Positions 27,999 through 39,800 are shown, numbered from the stretch's first letter. The stretch is 64,000 nucleotides of DNA from Synechococcus sp. WH 8016 (GCF_000230675.1 NZ_AGIK01000006.1:1-64000), one strand, 5' to 3'. Made by a program: numbers and translations. Notes: generated by a model not told the origin, from the letters alone.

Positions 27999-29560
27999 CG
28001 CTGGGTGCCATCGGCGTTCAATAGCTCCCGGGCTGATCCTCCCAGGGTGCTGGTTGGAGCAATTCGTTCCGGTTCCGGGTTGGCGAGCTTGCTGGGTTTC
28101 TTTGTTGTGTCAGCTCCTTTTTCTGGCATGGCTGTGACTGGCATCTCTGCGTTTGGCAATGACGTTGCTTTCTCTGTGCCTGTGTTCAGGCCCTTGGGCT
28201 TGGCGAGTTCTCCTTCAACAGCCTCGCTATCTGCAGCGATTGCATCTTTGCCTTGTTCACCTTCCCCTAAGGCCTTTTCTGCTAAGGGCTCGATCTTCTC
28301 CGTTTTGTTATCACCGGCCTTCTCTTCCGAGCCTTTTTCTCTTGAGTCCTTTTCTCCTGAGTCTTTTTCTCCTGAGTCTTTGGCCTTTTCTCCTGCGTCC
28401 TTTTCTCCTAAGTCGTTCTCGTCCAAGTCTCTTCCCTCCTCGGCCTGTTGGCTTAATGCCTGTGGCTTCAATCCCTGTGGCTTTGTTTCTGCGTTCTCGA
28501 GCCCTTGCGCTTGAGGGACGTTCTCTTCGCTGACAAGTTCTTGCCTTGCGCTTGGGTCTTCAGGCTTGGTTTCACCCAGCAAACGCGCTAGCTCGCTGTC
28601 ATTCAGGCTCGATTGCAACCAAATTGGTTTGGGGTTCTGCCGCTCAGGGACCACTCTCAATTGGTTGTTGAACATCGGCTCGAGCGATTCACCGATCCCG
28701 TTCAGCAATTCCATCTGAACAGTGTTGATCCCTTTGCGGTTGTCGATTCCCTGGAGCCAAAGGGCATCCTGCTGGTCCACGACAAAACTGTCCTCGTTAA
28801 CCGTGATGCGTAGGCGCCAGCGAGCGTCTCCAGCTCGGAGGTTTTGCAGCGGCGCATTCCATACCAACCAATCGAGCAGCAAAGGGCTGTCCCCCCCGAG
28901 CTCAGCCGGACTCACCATCGCCAGCCAAGGGGCATCGCGTTTTGGCTGCGTGCCCATCAGCGGGCGCAGCTGATCTACAGCCCAATGCAAGCTGGCGCCA
29001 GGAGTTTTGACGGCTTCTCCCCAGGGATAAGCGGCATAGGCCGTGAACCTGTGGCTCCCTGGACTAAGGGGAGGGAGTTCAAGCGTGACGCGGTTTCCAT
29101 TCCGTTCACTGATGCGAATGGGTGCTTGGTCATCAATTTGAATCGCGACGTGGGCTCCGAGACCGAGTTCGCGGTCGTTCGCGAGGGGCCAATCCTCGAT
29201 TTTTAATTCCAGGTTGAGGGGACCGCCCTTGAGCTGGCTCCCATCCAAGGGACTGATGAGTGAAAGCTGGGGATGATGCTTCGCTAAGGCTTGATGGAGC
29301 TGCTGAACCGCACCAGGTGGTTCCACTTCTCGAAGGCGGCCTGATGGGTTTTGGGTCGGAAGATTCTTGCCTTGATTAGGAGCGGATGTGGAGTTGGGCT
29401 GATTGGCCCAAGGCAACGACGGAATGGCCAGCACGGGTTGTCCCGTTCCAAAGAGGAGGATCAGGGCGAAGAGTGCTGCGAACCATCGGATGCTTGCTTG
29501 TCGCCGGCCCGATTTATCCATGGAGCGGAGAGGATGTGCCGCCATTCTGAATGGCCCCAC
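27995..29560 (-). CDS. Secreted or anchored repeat-bearing protein, function unknown
   Basis: A 521-residue protein I cannot name. A hydrophobic segment WFAALFALILLFGTG ends in VLAIPS, a likely signal peptide or anchor; a start at the second or third Met (MAAHPLRS or MDKSGRR) would fit better than the first codon. Residues about 85-310 look like two beta-sandwich domains (SLISPLDGSQLKGG; ISERNGNRVTLELPPLSPGSHRF). The last 200 residues are disordered and charged, with GEKDS-type five-residue repeats near residues 375-410. It is transcribed toward cobJ with an ATGA overlap and is divergent from psaA. A periplasmic or cell-surface role is inferred. Confidence 0.7.
   Translation of the reverse strand: MGPFRMAAHPLRSMDKSGRRQASIRWFAALFALILLFGTGQPVLAIPSLPWANQPNSTSAPNQGKNLPTQNPSGRLREVEPPGAVQQLHQALAKHHPQLSLISPLDGSQLKGGPLNLELKIEDWPLANDRELGLGAHVAIQIDDQAPIRISERNGNRVTLELPPLSPGSHRFTAYAAYPWGEAVKTPGASLHWAVDQLRPLMGTQPKRDAPWLAMVSPAELGGDSPLLLDWLVWNAPLQNLRAGDARWRLRITVNEDSFVVDQQDALWLQGIDNRKGINTVQMELLNGIGESLEPMFNNQLRVVPERQNPKPIWLQSSLNDSELARLLGETKPEDPSARQELVSEENVPQAQGLENAETKPQGLKPQALSQQAEEGRDLDENDLGEKDAGEKAKDSGEKDSGEKDSREKGSEEKAGDNKTEKIEPLAEKALGEGEQGKDAIAADSEAVEGELAKPKGLNTGTEKATSLPNAEMPVTAMPEKGADTTKKPSKLANPEPERIAPTSTLGGSARELLNADGTQR
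28331..28425 (-). repeat. 15-bp degenerate repeats encoding charged pentapeptides
   Basis: The plus-strand unit TTTTCTCCTGAGTCT recurs about five times, interrupted once by a six-base TTGGCC insertion, and encodes Lys/Glu/Asp/Gly/Ser pentapeptides of the DSGEK type in the tail of the secreted protein. Confidence 0.75.
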
Positions 29561-29926
29561 TTCGCAGGTCCAGGGCGCTGACTGAGTATTAATTAGCGAA
29601 AGAAAATAAGAGGGTTGTTGATAGTTTTGTGTCTTGATTGGGTGGTTCTCGCTGACACCACCTGCAAACCAGACCCCAGTTGCAGACTGGATCGCCGCCG
29701 GATTGAACCTTTGTAACTCGATGAGGGTTAAGGCCCTCTCGCGACTCTATGCTCAAATCAGCGGTCCCCTCTTTGGGGCCCAAAGCACCAGTGATGGACA
29801 GGGTTTTCCTGGCTTGAACTGGCGCCCGGCTACAGCCTTCGGGCTTTGGCCGGGGCCCCGGCGAACTGTCCGGTTCTCCGGAGGGGTGGCCCTCCACCTC
29901 GATCCCGTCCCTCGAGGAACGACTCG
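29561..29926 (+). promoter_or_regulatory. psaA upstream region with GC-rich hairpins
   Basis: This 366-bp gap has no convincing gene. TTTGTAAC (29710-29717) resembles a single HLR1/RpaB half-site in reverse orientation, and TATGCT (29748-29753) is a possible -10, giving a leader of roughly 165 nt. That leader contains GCCGGGG-CCCCGGC, a perfect 14-bp palindrome (29848-29861), and GGAGGG-GTGG-CCCTCC (29880-29895), 31 bases before the psaA ATG. Promoter placement is tentative; the inverted repeats are plain in the sequence. Confidence 0.45.
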
Positions 29927-32230
29927 ATGACCATCAGCCCACCAGAGCGTGGGAGCACCGCGAAGAGCCAAGTCGAAAAGGTTGACAATCCAGCAACCTT
30001 TGAATTGTTCGGCAAGCCCGGACATTTCGACCGAGCTCTCGCGAAAGGCCCCAAGACCACAACATGGGTCTGGAACCTCCACGCCAACGCTCACGATTTC
30101 GATAGCCACACGAGTGACCTTGAAGAGGTTTCTCGGAAGATCTTTAGTGCTCACTTCGGCCATTTGGCCGTGATCTTCATCTGGCTAAGCGGCGCTTTCT
30201 TCCACGGAGCCCGCTTTTCCAACTTCTCCGGCTGGCTCGCCGATCCCACCCACGTGAAGCCAAGTGCTCAGGTGGTGTGGCCCGTGTTTGGCCAGGAGAT
30301 TCTCAACGGTGATATGGGTGCCGGTTTCCAAGGCATTCAGATCACATCTGGCCTCTTTCACGTCTGGCGTGCATGGGGCATCACCAACGAGACCCAGCTG
30401 ATGTCGCTTGCCATCGGCGCTCTGGTGATGGCCGGTCTCATGCTGAATGCCGGTGTTTTCCACTATCACAAGGCAGCTCCCAAGCTCGAGTGGTTCCAGA
30501 ACGTTGAGTCGATGCTCAACCACCACTTGGCAGGTTTGCTTGGTCTCGGTTCCCTTTCCTGGACCGGGCACCTTCTGCATGTGTCTCTGCCGACCACCAA
30601 GTTGATGGATGCCATCGACGCCGGCCAGCCGCTGGTGCTCAATGGCAAAACCATTGCTTCTGTCGCAGACATTCCACTGCCACACGAATTCTTTAATCAG
30701 GATTTGATCGCGCAGCTCTATCCAGGATTTGGTGCCGGTATTGGCGCCTTCTTCTCTGGTGATTGGGCTGCATACAGCGACTTCCTGACCTTTAAAGGTG
30801 GAATTAATCCAGTTACCGGAAGCATGTGGATGAGCGATATCGCTCATCACCACCTAGCCATCGCGGTGTTGTTCATCGTGGCTGGTCACATGTACCGCAC
30901 GAACTGGGGCATTGGGCACTCCATCAAGGAGATCCTCGAAGGTCAGAAGGGTGATCCCCTTCTATTCCCTGCAACCAATGGGCACGACGGACTCTTTGAG
31001 TTCATGACGACCTCTTGGCATGCTCAGTTGGGAGTCAATCTGGCCATGCTCGGTTCGCTGAGCATCATCGTGGCCCAGCACATGTATGCGATGCCTCCGT
31101 ATCCATACATGGCGATTGATTATCCGACTCAGATCGGACTGTTCACCCACCACATGTGGATCGGTGGCTTCCTAATCGTTGGCGCTGCTGCTCACGCCGC
31201 AATCGCCATGATCCGCGATTACGACCCTGCCAAGCATGTGGATAACGTGCTCGATCGCGTGCTCAAAGCTCGCGATGCCCTGATCAGCCACCTCAACTGG
31301 GTGTGCATCTGGTTGGGCTTCCATAGCTTTGGCCTCTACATCCACAACGACACCATGCGTGCTCTGGGCCGTCCCCAGGACATGTTTAGTGATTCAGCGA
31401 TTCAGCTGAAGCCTGTGTTCGCTCAGTGGATTCAGGGTTTGCATGCCGGAGCTGCCGGTAGCACCGCTCCCAACGCACTTGCTGGCGTGAGTGAGGTGTT
31501 CAACGGCTCCACGATTGCCGTTGGTGGCAAGGTTGCTGCAGCAGCGATTCCTCTTGGGACCGCTGACTTCATGGTGCACCACATCCACGCATTCACGATT
31601 CACGTGACTGTGTTGATCCTTCTCAAAGGTGTGCTCTATGCCCGTAGCTCCCGCCTCGTTCCAGATAAAGCAAACCTGGGCTTCCGCTTCCCTTGCGACG
31701 GACCTGGCCGAGGTGGCACCTGTCAGGTGTCTGCTTGGGACCATGTGTTCCTAGGCCTGTTCTGGATGTATAACTCCCTCTCCATCGTGATTTTCCACTT
31801 CAGCTGGAAGATGCAAAGCGATGTTTGGGGAACCGTGAATGCTGATGGCAGTGTCCAACACATCACGAATGGCAATTTTGCCAACAGTGCAATCACCATT
31901 AATGGCTGGCTGCGTGACTTCTTGTGGGCCCAGGCCGCGCAGGTGATCAACAGCTACGGCTCGAACACCAGTGCCTATGGCCTGATGTTCCTTGGTGCTC
32001 ACTTCGTCTGGGCCTTCAGCTTGATGTTCTTGTTCAGTGGCCGCGGCTATTGGCAGGAATTGATTGAGTCCATCGTTTGGGCTCACAACAAGCTGAAGGT
32101 GGCACCTGCCATCCAGCCCCGTGCACTCTCAATCACCCAGGGCCGTGCCGTGGGTGTCGCTCATTACCTCTTGGGCGGCATCGCGACCACATGGGCCTTC
32201 TTCCACGCCCACATCCTTGTGGTCGGCTGA
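29927..32230 (+). CDS. psaA: Photosystem I P700 apoprotein A1
   Basis: A 767-residue, 11-helix membrane protein forming half of the PSI core with PsaB; it binds P700, antenna chlorophylls and the Fx cluster. The family start [18 protein letters not shown] sets the ATG at 29927. Fx ligands are C590 and C599 in [13 protein letters not shown]. Repeated HH/HM pairs, such as [20 protein letters not shown], are chlorophyll ligands. The frame is open upstream but that part has no family similarity. psaB follows after 22 bp. Confidence 0.98.
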   Translation: MTISPPERGSTAKSQVEKVDNPATFELFGKPGHFDRALAKGPKTTTWVWNLHANAHDFDSHTSDLEEVSRKIFSAHFGHLAVIFIWLSGAFFHGARFSNFSGWLADPTHVKPSAQVVWPVFGQEILNGDMGAGFQGIQITSGLFHVWRAWGITNETQLMSLAIGALVMAGLMLNAGVFHYHKAAPKLEWFQNVESMLNHHLAGLLGLGSLSWTGHLLHVSLPTTKLMDAIDAGQPLVLNGKTIASVADIPLPHEFFNQDLIAQLYPGFGAGIGAFFSGDWAAYSDFLTFKGGINPVTGSMWMSDIAHHHLAIAVLFIVAGHMYRTNWGIGHSIKEILEGQKGDPLLFPATNGHDGLFEFMTTSWHAQLGVNLAMLGSLSIIVAQHMYAMPPYPYMAIDYPTQIGLFTHHMWIGGFLIVGAAAHAAIAMIRDYDPAKHVDNVLDRVLKARDALISHLNWVCIWLGFHSFGLYIHNDTMRALGRPQDMFSDSAIQLKPVFAQWIQGLHAGAAGSTAPNALAGVSEVFNGSTIAVGGKVAAAAIPLGTADFMVHHIHAFTIHVTVLILLKGVLYARSSRLVPDKANLGFRFPCDGPGRGGTCQVSAWDHVFLGLFWMYNSLSIVIFHFSWKMQSDVWGTVNADGSVQHITNGNFANSAITINGWLRDFLWAQAAQVINSYGSNTSAYGLMFLGAHFVWAFSLMFLFSGRGYWQELIESIVWAHNKLKVAPAIQPRALSITQGRAVGVAHYLLGGIATTWAFFHAHILVVG

Positions 32231-32252
32231 CCTCACCTGACCTTTCCCTCTA

Positions 32253-34469
32253 ATGGCAACGAAATTTCCTTCGTTTAGCCAGGGTCTGGCACAGGACCCG
32301 ACAACCCGCCGCATCTGGTACGGGATCGCCACGGCTCACGACTTCGAGAGCCATGACGGAATGACGGAGGAGAAGCTTTACCAAAAGCTCTTCTCCACCC
32401 ATTTCGGGCATCTCGCCATCATCGGCCTCTGGGTTTCGGGAAACCTGTTCCATATCGCCTGGCAGGGCAACTTCGAGCAGTGGGTCGCCGACCCTCTGCA
32501 CGTGCGCCCAATTGCTCATGCAATTTGGGATCCCCACTTCGGTCAAGGCGCTATTGATGCCTTCACCCAAGCGGGTGCATCCTCCCCTGTGAATATTGCC
32601 TACTCAGGCCTCTATCACTGGTTTTACACGATCGGCATGACCACGAATGCCGAGCTGTATCAAGGATCCATCTTCATGATGATCCTGTCAGCTTGGGCTC
32701 TGTTCGCTGGTTGGCTGCACCTGCAGCCCAAGTTCCGTCCGTCTCTTGCTTGGTTTAAAAACGCGGAATCGCGCCTGAACCACCATCTGGCTGTTCTGTT
32801 TGGATTCAGTTCCATCGCATGGACCGGTCACCTGGTTCACGTGGCCATTCCGGAGTCCCGTGGTCAGCACGTTGGTTGGGACAACTTCCTCAACGTGATG
32901 CCTCACCCAGCTGGCCTGGGTCCGTTTTTCACCGGCAATTGGGGTGTGTATGCCCAGAACCCTGACACCACTGGTCAGGTTTTTGGTACCGCTGAAGGAT
33001 CAGGCACTGCGATCCTCACCTTCCTCGGTGGCTTCCACCCTCAGACAGAAGCCCTCTGGCTAACTGACATCGCCCATCACCATTTGGCCATCGGCGTGAT
33101 CTTCGTGATCGCCGGCCACATGTATCGGACGAATTTCGGAATCGGTCATTCCATCCGCGAGATCCTTGAAGCCCACAACCCACCAACCGGAACTCCCGGA
33201 AACCTGGGTGCTGGTCACAAAGGTCTCTACGACACCATCAACAACAGCCTGCACTTCCAGCTTGGTCTTGCTCTTGCCTCTCTTGGCGTGATCACCAGCT
33301 TGGTTGCACAGCACATGTATGCGATGCCGTCGTATGCCTTCATCGCGAAGGACTACACAACCCAGGCAGCGCTATACACCCATCACCAGTACATCGCCAT
33401 CTTCTTGATGTGTGGTGCCTTCGCTCACGGTGCGATCTTCTTCATTCGTGATTACGACCCCGAAGCCAATAAGGACAATGTCCTGGCTCGGATGCTCGAG
33501 CACAAAGAAGCGATCATCAGTCACCTGAGTTGGGTCTCCCTTTTCCTGGGCTTCCATACCCTCGGCCTCTACGTCCATAACGACGTGGTTGTGGCGTTTG
33601 GAACTCCTGAGAAGCAGATCTTGGTTGAGCCTGTCTTTGCACAGTTCGTCCAGGCTGCTTCCGGTAAAGCGATTTACGGCTTCGATGTTCTTCTCGCTAA
33701 CGCGGGTGGAGCTGCTGCCAATGCCAACGCGGCCTACATGGGCGGTTGGATGGATGCCATCAACGGTGTTCGTGGCAGCAACGACTTGTTCCTGCCGATT
33801 GGCCCCGGTGACTTCCTTGTTCACCACGCCATCGCTCTAGGTCTCCACACCACCACCCTGATCCTTGTGAAGGGTGCTCTGGATGCACGTGGATCCAAGT
33901 TGATGCCTGACAAGAAGGACTTCGGTTACTCCTTCCCCTGCGACGGTCCTGGCCGTGGCGGTACCTGTGACATCTCTGCCTGGGATGCGTTCTATCTCGC
34001 CGTCTTCTGGGCTCTGAACACAGTGGGTTGGGTCACCTTCTACTGGCATTGGAAGCACCTTGCGATTTGGCAGGGCAACGTGGCTCAGTTCAACGAGTCC
34101 AGCACCTATCTCATGGGCTGGTTCCGCGACTACCTATGGCTGAACAGTTCACAGCTGATCAATGGCTACAATCCATTTGGCAGCAACAACCTGGCTGTTT
34201 GGTCTTGGATGTTCTTGTTCGGTCACCTGGTTTGGGCGACAGGATTCATGTTCCTGATCTCTTGGCGTGGTTATTGGCAGGAGCTGATTGAGACCATCGT
34301 TTGGGCTCATCAGCGCACTCCTCTCGCCAACCTTGTTGGCTGGCGTGACAAGCCTGTGGCTCTCTCCATCGTCCAGGCCCGTGTTGTGGGTCTTGCTCAC
34401 TTCACGATCGGCTACATCCTGACGTACGCCGCCTTCTTGATCGCCTCCACGTCTGGCAAGTTTGGCTGA
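32253..34469 (+). CDS. psaB: Photosystem I P700 apoprotein A2
   Basis: A 738-residue partner of PsaA. It begins [20 protein letters not shown] and has Fx ligands C563 and C572 in [18 protein letters not shown], plus the chlorophyll-binding [20 protein letters not shown]. Length and ends are normal. It is co-transcribed with psaA and followed 47 bp later by a strong intrinsic terminator. Confidence 0.98.
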   Translation: MATKFPSFSQGLAQDPTTRRIWYGIATAHDFESHDGMTEEKLYQKLFSTHFGHLAIIGLWVSGNLFHIAWQGNFEQWVADPLHVRPIAHAIWDPHFGQGAIDAFTQAGASSPVNIAYSGLYHWFYTIGMTTNAELYQGSIFMMILSAWALFAGWLHLQPKFRPSLAWFKNAESRLNHHLAVLFGFSSIAWTGHLVHVAIPESRGQHVGWDNFLNVMPHPAGLGPFFTGNWGVYAQNPDTTGQVFGTAEGSGTAILTFLGGFHPQTEALWLTDIAHHHLAIGVIFVIAGHMYRTNFGIGHSIREILEAHNPPTGTPGNLGAGHKGLYDTINNSLHFQLGLALASLGVITSLVAQHMYAMPSYAFIAKDYTTQAALYTHHQYIAIFLMCGAFAHGAIFFIRDYDPEANKDNVLARMLEHKEAIISHLSWVSLFLGFHTLGLYVHNDVVVAFGTPEKQILVEPVFAQFVQAASGKAIYGFDVLLANAGGAAANANAAYMGGWMDAINGVRGSNDLFLPIGPGDFLVHHAIALGLHTTTLILVKGALDARGSKLMPDKKDFGYSFPCDGPGRGGTCDISAWDAFYLAVFWALNTVGWVTFYWHWKHLAIWQGNVAQFNESSTYLMGWFRDYLWLNSSQLINGYNPFGSNNLAVWSWMFLFGHLVWATGFMFLISWRGYWQELIETIVWAHQRTPLANLVGWRDKPVALSIVQARVVGLAHFTIGYILTYAAFLIASTSGKFG

Positions 34470-34516
34470 TTCAGTCCCAACCTCTGCCTGACTAACGAGC
34501 CGTTTCTCAGAGATTC

Positions 34517-34545
34517 ACCCGTCCGGTTTACCGGGCGGGTTTTTT
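34517..34545 (+). terminator. Intrinsic terminator of psaA-psaB
   Basis: ACCCGTCCGG, loop TTTA, CCGGGCGGGT (one internal G-T pair) followed by a T-run to 34545. It is a canonical Rho-independent terminator placed 47 bp after psaB. Confidence 0.9.
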
Positions 34546-34610
34546 ATGGGACGGTGAGGGTATCGTCCGTCCAACTACAAACAGATCAGAAGCGAATGAT
34601 TTGTTTGGCT

Positions 34611-35564
34611 TTAATTGCCCCCGCTAAAGGCAATGTCCAGCGTGCGTAGATAGGTGTGTAGGCCGGCATCTTGAATCGGCAGCACGTAGGCATCGGCTCC
34701 CGACTCGTTGTGGTGAGAATGCCAATAGCCAGGTGGTGTCACGAAAGCGGCTCCAGGCACCCAATCTTCCCGATGTCCATGGATGATCATCCCGTTGTCA
34801 TCCAGCTTCGTGCCGATCATGGTGTAGCAGCCGGGTTGGCAATCCACAGCGAAATCAAGGGCGATGGATTGGTGGCGATGGGGGCGCTGAATCTGGCCGG
34901 CAGGCAAGATTCCGAGCATGGCCCAAAGCGTATGGGTGATCGTTCGCGTTTGTGGGAAATGGCTATTGCCCAGCAATACGCTGACGCGGTTGGCGCGAGC
35001 ACCGGTAGGGCTGTTCGCAATCGCTTCAAGATGCCGTTTGCTGTCCCGATGGCTGTAAAAGCTTGGTTCAAAGCGAGCTTGGGTTGGCTCTACTCCGAGG
35101 TAACGCAGGAGCGGAGCATCATGCACCCAATACAAACCTGCTTTTTCCTGACTGGTGTGGATTGCGTCCCCTCCTGCAGGCAGCACCAAAAGGTCACCTT
35201 TTGACCATTGGAATGTTTGCCCACAGGCTTGGGTCTCCCCTTCTCCACGCGTGACGAAAAACAGCTGACTTGTTGCAACAGCACTGGTGCGTTGATCACC
35301 ACAGTCGAGACGCACAAAATTGGCGCAAAGAGCAGGACCGGTGGCAGGGCCAGTGCAGCCGAGCTCTTTACTAAGGTCTAAAGGAAGAACCTCACAGCCG
35401 GATTGATCGAAAAAATCCGGCGAAAACGACCGATAGGGAACCGATGAGATCAGTCCGCTCTGTTGGGGGTTTGCAGCGGATCGGTAATCAAAAAAACGGG
35501 CTTGCTCAGATGAGGCCTGATGCAATGTGGGAACTACCAAGGAGCCGGCCTCAACGGAACGCAT
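34611..35564 (-). CDS. Bicupin protein, gentisate 1,2-dioxygenase-like
   Basis: A 317-residue protein with two cupin domains. The first (about 100-150: SQLFFVTRGEGETQACGQTFQWSKGD in part, LPAGGDAIH) has an incomplete metal site. The second (about 215-300) has PHRHQSIALDF and PPGYWHSHHN, with the histidines expected to bind iron or manganese. Layout resembles gentisate dioxygenases and related ring-cleaving bicupins, but I see no surrounding aromatic-degradation genes, so the substrate is open. It lies downstream of the desaturase gene on the same strand with a 102-bp gap. Confidence 0.75.
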   Translation of the reverse strand: MRSVEAGSLVVPTLHQASSEQARFFDYRSAANPQQSGLISSVPYRSFSPDFFDQSGCEVLPLDLSKELGCTGPATGPALCANFVRLDCGDQRTSAVATSQLFFVTRGEGETQACGQTFQWSKGDLLVLPAGGDAIHTSQEKAGLYWVHDAPLLRYLGVEPTQARFEPSFYSHRDSKRHLEAIANSPTGARANRVSVLLGNSHFPQTRTITHTLWAMLGILPAGQIQRPHRHQSIALDFAVDCQPGCYTMIGTKLDDNGMIIHGHREDWVPGAAFVTPPGYWHSHHNESGADAYVLPIQDAGLHTYLRTLDIAFSGGN

Positions 35565-35666
35565 ACCTTATCGATCAATGGGATAGGGATTGTATGAGTG
35601 GCGTCATTCTCAGAAGTCAGCCTTGAGCCGGCTGCCTAACAGCACAGCATGGATTTTGAGCTCTGT

Positions 35667-36803
35667 TCAGGCGAAAGGTGAAACAAGCTCGGAACGTTCT
35701 CTATCCCAAAGGATGAGAGAGAAGCAATCGCCAATTTGAGATAAATAAAGCCTATGAACACCCTCAACTAGGTGAATGTTTGCTTCATGGCATTCTTTTA
35801 ATCGATAATTTGGAATTCGTTCTGAAAGGTGATGGATGTGGTGATAGGCAATATCGGCGGTAAACCAATTCAAAACAGCAGGCATTTGTAGGAAGGAGGA
35901 TCCAGAGAGGGCACCGCGGAAATAACTCCAATTGTCTTCATTGCTTGTGTAAGAGTCTGGGAAATTATGTTGAATGAAAAAGACCGCAATCATCACGGCG
36001 GCACTGCAGCTCATGACCAAGGCATAAAGGATCCAAAAATGTGCATAGCCAATAGAGCTGCCAATCCACCACCACAAAAGGCCCACAACGGCTGTGTTGG
36101 CGACCATGTCGACACATTCACCGCCGGTGTAGAAGAAGCTCGATTTGTAGTTTGAGCAAATTTGTTTAGGAGATTCCCAGCTCCCAGTGCGTACCATCTT
36201 GATGGTGCTTTTGATGGAATGACCAATGAATTCAAAGAAGCTCAATAGCAAGGCAAGTCTTGGCTTGATGATGAGATAAAAGAAACCACCTGGGAATAAC
36301 AGCAATGGATGGCGCAAGATGCGATAAAGCCACTGCGAACGTGGAGATCTCGTTTCATATTGTTCGCGTGTGATGAGAGCAGATGGTCCGCGATAGCGGT
36401 CCCAATTTCCATTGTGTTTGTGATGAAAGGCGTGCCCCCTTGACCAGGGATGTTGCGGCATGCCGTGAATCAAGCTCAATCCGAAGGCCGCAATTCGATT
36501 CGACCGCTTGGAACGGAACAGACTTTGATGTCCGCAGTCATGCATCAGGGAGAAGCTGCGACTGAGCAGCAGAACCATCAACACCAGGAGCAAGGGTGTC
36601 ATCACAATGGCTGTGATGTTGAACGATGTTGTAACCGCAGCCATTGCGATCGCTACAGCGATGATGGGAATCACGGTGTTGAAGATCTGCCAGCTCGCGA
36701 TGCGATCATCACTGGCCATAAACGGAGCGAGTTGGAAGTCGATCCGTTTGGGGTAATTGCTAGATGCCATGTCTTGGCTAATGGTCTTTGCGGTCGTTGT
36801 CAT
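35667..36803 (-). CDS. Fatty acid desaturase, DesA-like
   Basis: A 378-residue membrane di-iron enzyme from ATG 36803 (MTTTAKTISQDM). The three histidine boxes are HDCGHQ, RGHAFHH and AYHHIHH, followed by LSERIPNYRLKECHE, the pattern of the acyl-lipid DesA-type family. Four to six membrane segments are visible. It should introduce a double bond into membrane-lipid acyl chains using ferredoxin; the position is not decidable here. The frame is open to 36878, which would overlap the RND gene end. The gene and its flanks look more AT-rich than the surroundings. Confidence 0.87.
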   Translation of the reverse strand: MTTTAKTISQDMASSNYPKRIDFQLAPFMASDDRIASWQIFNTVIPIIAVAIAMAAVTTSFNITAIVMTPLLLVLMVLLLSRSFSLMHDCGHQSLFRSKRSNRIAAFGLSLIHGMPQHPWSRGHAFHHKHNGNWDRYRGPSALITREQYETRSPRSQWLYRILRHPLLLFPGGFFYLIIKPRLALLLSFFEFIGHSIKSTIKMVRTGSWESPKQICSNYKSSFFYTGGECVDMVANTAVVGLLWWWIGSSIGYAHFWILYALVMSCSAAVMIAVFFIQHNFPDSYTSNEDNWSYFRGALSGSSFLQMPAVLNWFTADIAYHHIHHLSERIPNYRLKECHEANIHLVEGVHRLYLSQIGDCFSLILWDRERSELVSPFA

Positions 36804-36874
36804 GCAGCTTCCACGTGGGTTGCCGCGATCGGCTTGATCAGAGAACCTATCTCTTTTTTGCTCCAACCGGTTTG

Positions 36875-39800
36875 TCAATTGCCTTGCGCGTGCTGAATTT
36901 GTGCTCTCTGCCTCCAGCCTTTGAGGCTCAAATAAACGGCTGGAACAACGAACAGAGAGAGCAGTGTGGAGATCAGCAAGCCGCTGAAGACCACCGTGCC
37001 GATACTGATCCGACTCGCTGATCCTGTTCCGCTGGCGAGCAGCAAGGGCAGAAATCCTGCCAAGGAGGTAATGGCTGTCAAAACAATGGGCCGCATGCGC
37101 TCTTCTGCGGCGTCGGTGATGGCCTCTCGAAGAGGTAGGCCTGCGCGGATCCTCTGATTGGCAAATTCCACAATCAGAATTCCATTCTTTGCGGCCAAGC
37201 TCACGAGCACGAGAAGGCCCATCTGGCCGTAAACATCAAGTGGCAGCCCACGCAGTTTGATTCCGATCAGAGCACCGAGGAGTGCAAGAGGCACTGACAG
37301 CAAAATCACGAGGGGGTCGAGAAAACTCTCGTACAAACCAGCGAGCAAGAGGTAAACCACCACCACGCTCAAACCAAAGAAGGCCCAAGTGACGCCTTCG
37401 GCCACCCTTTCTTCTTCTGCCAGGCCTGTAAAAGCAAGCCCAATGTTGCCCCCTCCAATTTGTTCGCCTGTGGCTTCAAGGATGTTGATGGCTTGTCCGC
37501 TACTCGTTCCTTTCGCCGGCACGGCGCTGACCCGGATGGATCGGTTGAGGGCGTAATGATCAATCGAGCCGGTCCCCTCAACTTTTTCAAGTCGGGCCAC
37601 GCTTTCAGCGCTGACAAGTTCCCCATCACGGTTTCGGAGCATGAGGGATTCAATGTCCTCTGGGCGATTGCGGTCGCTGCCCTCCATCTGAATCCAAATG
37701 CTGCGAATCTCTCCGTCGGCATAGGTGTCATCGAGATAGCGTCCGCCGATGGACATGCCAATCGAATTCAGGGTTTCTCTGTATGGGAGATTCAGTGCTG
37801 CCATTTGATCGCGGTCTAAAACGAGGCGCCATCTCGGGGCACTGGCGTCAAAACGCGTGCTGACCCGTTCAAATTTCCCCGTTTCCTTGGCTCGTGCAAT
37901 AAAGGCCGTGGCGACCTGTTCGAATTGGACCAGGCTCAGTTGGCCAGCGCTGCGGTCTAGCAGCTCAATATTCAAAGCTGAATCACCGCTAAACCCACGC
38001 ACGGTTGGCGGTGTAATCAGCACAACTTTGGCATCGCTGATCGAGCGGTTCAGGGCTTTTTGCAGTCGACGCTTGATGGCTTGATCGCTTTGCTCTGCTC
38101 CGCCTCTCTCCTGTAATGGCTTCAATCTGAGGTAGAACGAGCCCTTGTCTTCCCCGCTTTGCCCAAACGAACTTCCTGCGTAGAAGTTCCCTGACCGGAT
38201 CAGGGGCTCCTGCTCAATGACAGCGCGAATGGCATCCATGCTTGCCACGCTTCGTTCCAGGCTGGCGCCTTCCGACAAGGTGAAATAACCGCGTATCTGG
38301 CCCTGGTCTTCGTTGGGGATAAAGGCTGTCGGCGTGTTGCTGAGGACGACTCCCGTGAGCATCAAGCTGATGATGAGAACGAGGCCCACCCAATTGGGGC
38401 GATTCAACAGCTTGCGCAGGGTTCGTGAGTAGTGCGCTTCAGTGCGCTGCATGGCCTTTCGGAGCCGATCGCTGAGTCGTCTGATCGGTCCTGGCAAGCG
38501 TCCATTCCCTGGGGTGAGGACCCTGGCTGATGCCATTGGCGTGAACGTGAGGGCGTTCAGCGTGGAAAAAACAATGGCGGCCGTAATCGTCAAGGCAATG
38601 GGTTCATAGAGGCGTCCAATCGACCCTGGAATCAGCAGAACAGGAACGAACACCGCCACAAGAACCAAGGATGTGGCCACGATTGCCCCGGCCAATTCCT
38701 GCATCGCTGTTTCAGCAGCCTTTAGGGGTGGGTCCCCTTTCTCAATGCGATCGGCAATTTCCTCGCTCACAACAATGGCATCGTCAACAACGATGCCTGT
38801 GGCAAGAATCAGTCCGAATAGGTTCAAACTGTTGATATCTGAACCGCTGAGGCGGATCACCAACAAGCTGCCTACCAACGAAATGGGGACGGCGATTCCT
38901 GGCACCATGGCTAATCGCCATCTCCCCAGGAAGAGCACTAAAACAACCAAAACCAGCAGGACGGCATCGCGCAGTGTCGTGACGGTGCGATCGAGATTGG
39001 CCTGGATGGTGTCGGCCGTATCCACGATGGTTTGCATCGTGATGCCGGGGGGAAAGCCTGATTCGAGTTTTGCGAGATTGCTGCGGATGCTTCGGCTGAG
39101 AGCCAGGGCATTCGCTCCATCTCTTTGATAAATCCCTACGGCAACGGAGCGTTCTCCCTGCAGATTGATCGCAGCCCTCCCGTAACTGCGTTGTCCAAGG
39201 CTGACGCGGCCGACATCTTTGAGGCGAATGAGGCCCCCGTTGGCCAATCGTTTGATGACCAGGTTTTCAAGTTCGCCCTGGCTGCGCAAGCGACCGTCGG
39301 TTTCGACGGGAAGGCTCAGAAGTTGTCCTGGTGGAGCCGGTGCGCTGCCAAGAGCGCCGATGGCCGCCAGAACGTTTTGCTCGACAAGCGCTGTGCTGAC
39401 ATCCGTAATCGTGAGATTGGCTTGTTCCAGTTTTTGAGGATCCATCCACAGGCGATAGGCCAACTCGCTGCTTCCGAATACACGAATGTCTCCCACGCCG
39501 GCAATCGAGCGGAGCGATTCTCTGAGCGACTGTTCAAGCCAGCCTGGGAGGAAGGTGGGAACGTAGAGATCTTGTGGATGACTAAAGCCCAGGATCATCA
39601 GGAAATCGCTAGAGGAGCGACTCACGCTCAGCCCCTGGCGGGTTACGGCTTGCGGTAATCGGCGCAGCGCCAAATTGACTTCGTTTTGGACCTTGATCGC
39701 GTTGAGTTGAGGGCTGCCTTTCTTGAAGCGAAGGCTGATCCTTGATTGCCCTTCACTGCTGGTGGACTGAATGCTGTCGAGATCACTGAGACCGTTGAGC

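Noticed and set aside
28331-28425. T/C-rich repeat considered as a mobile-element end or polypyrimidine regulatory tract
   Set aside because: It is explained as coding repeats for charged pentapeptides; no inverted ends or transposase.
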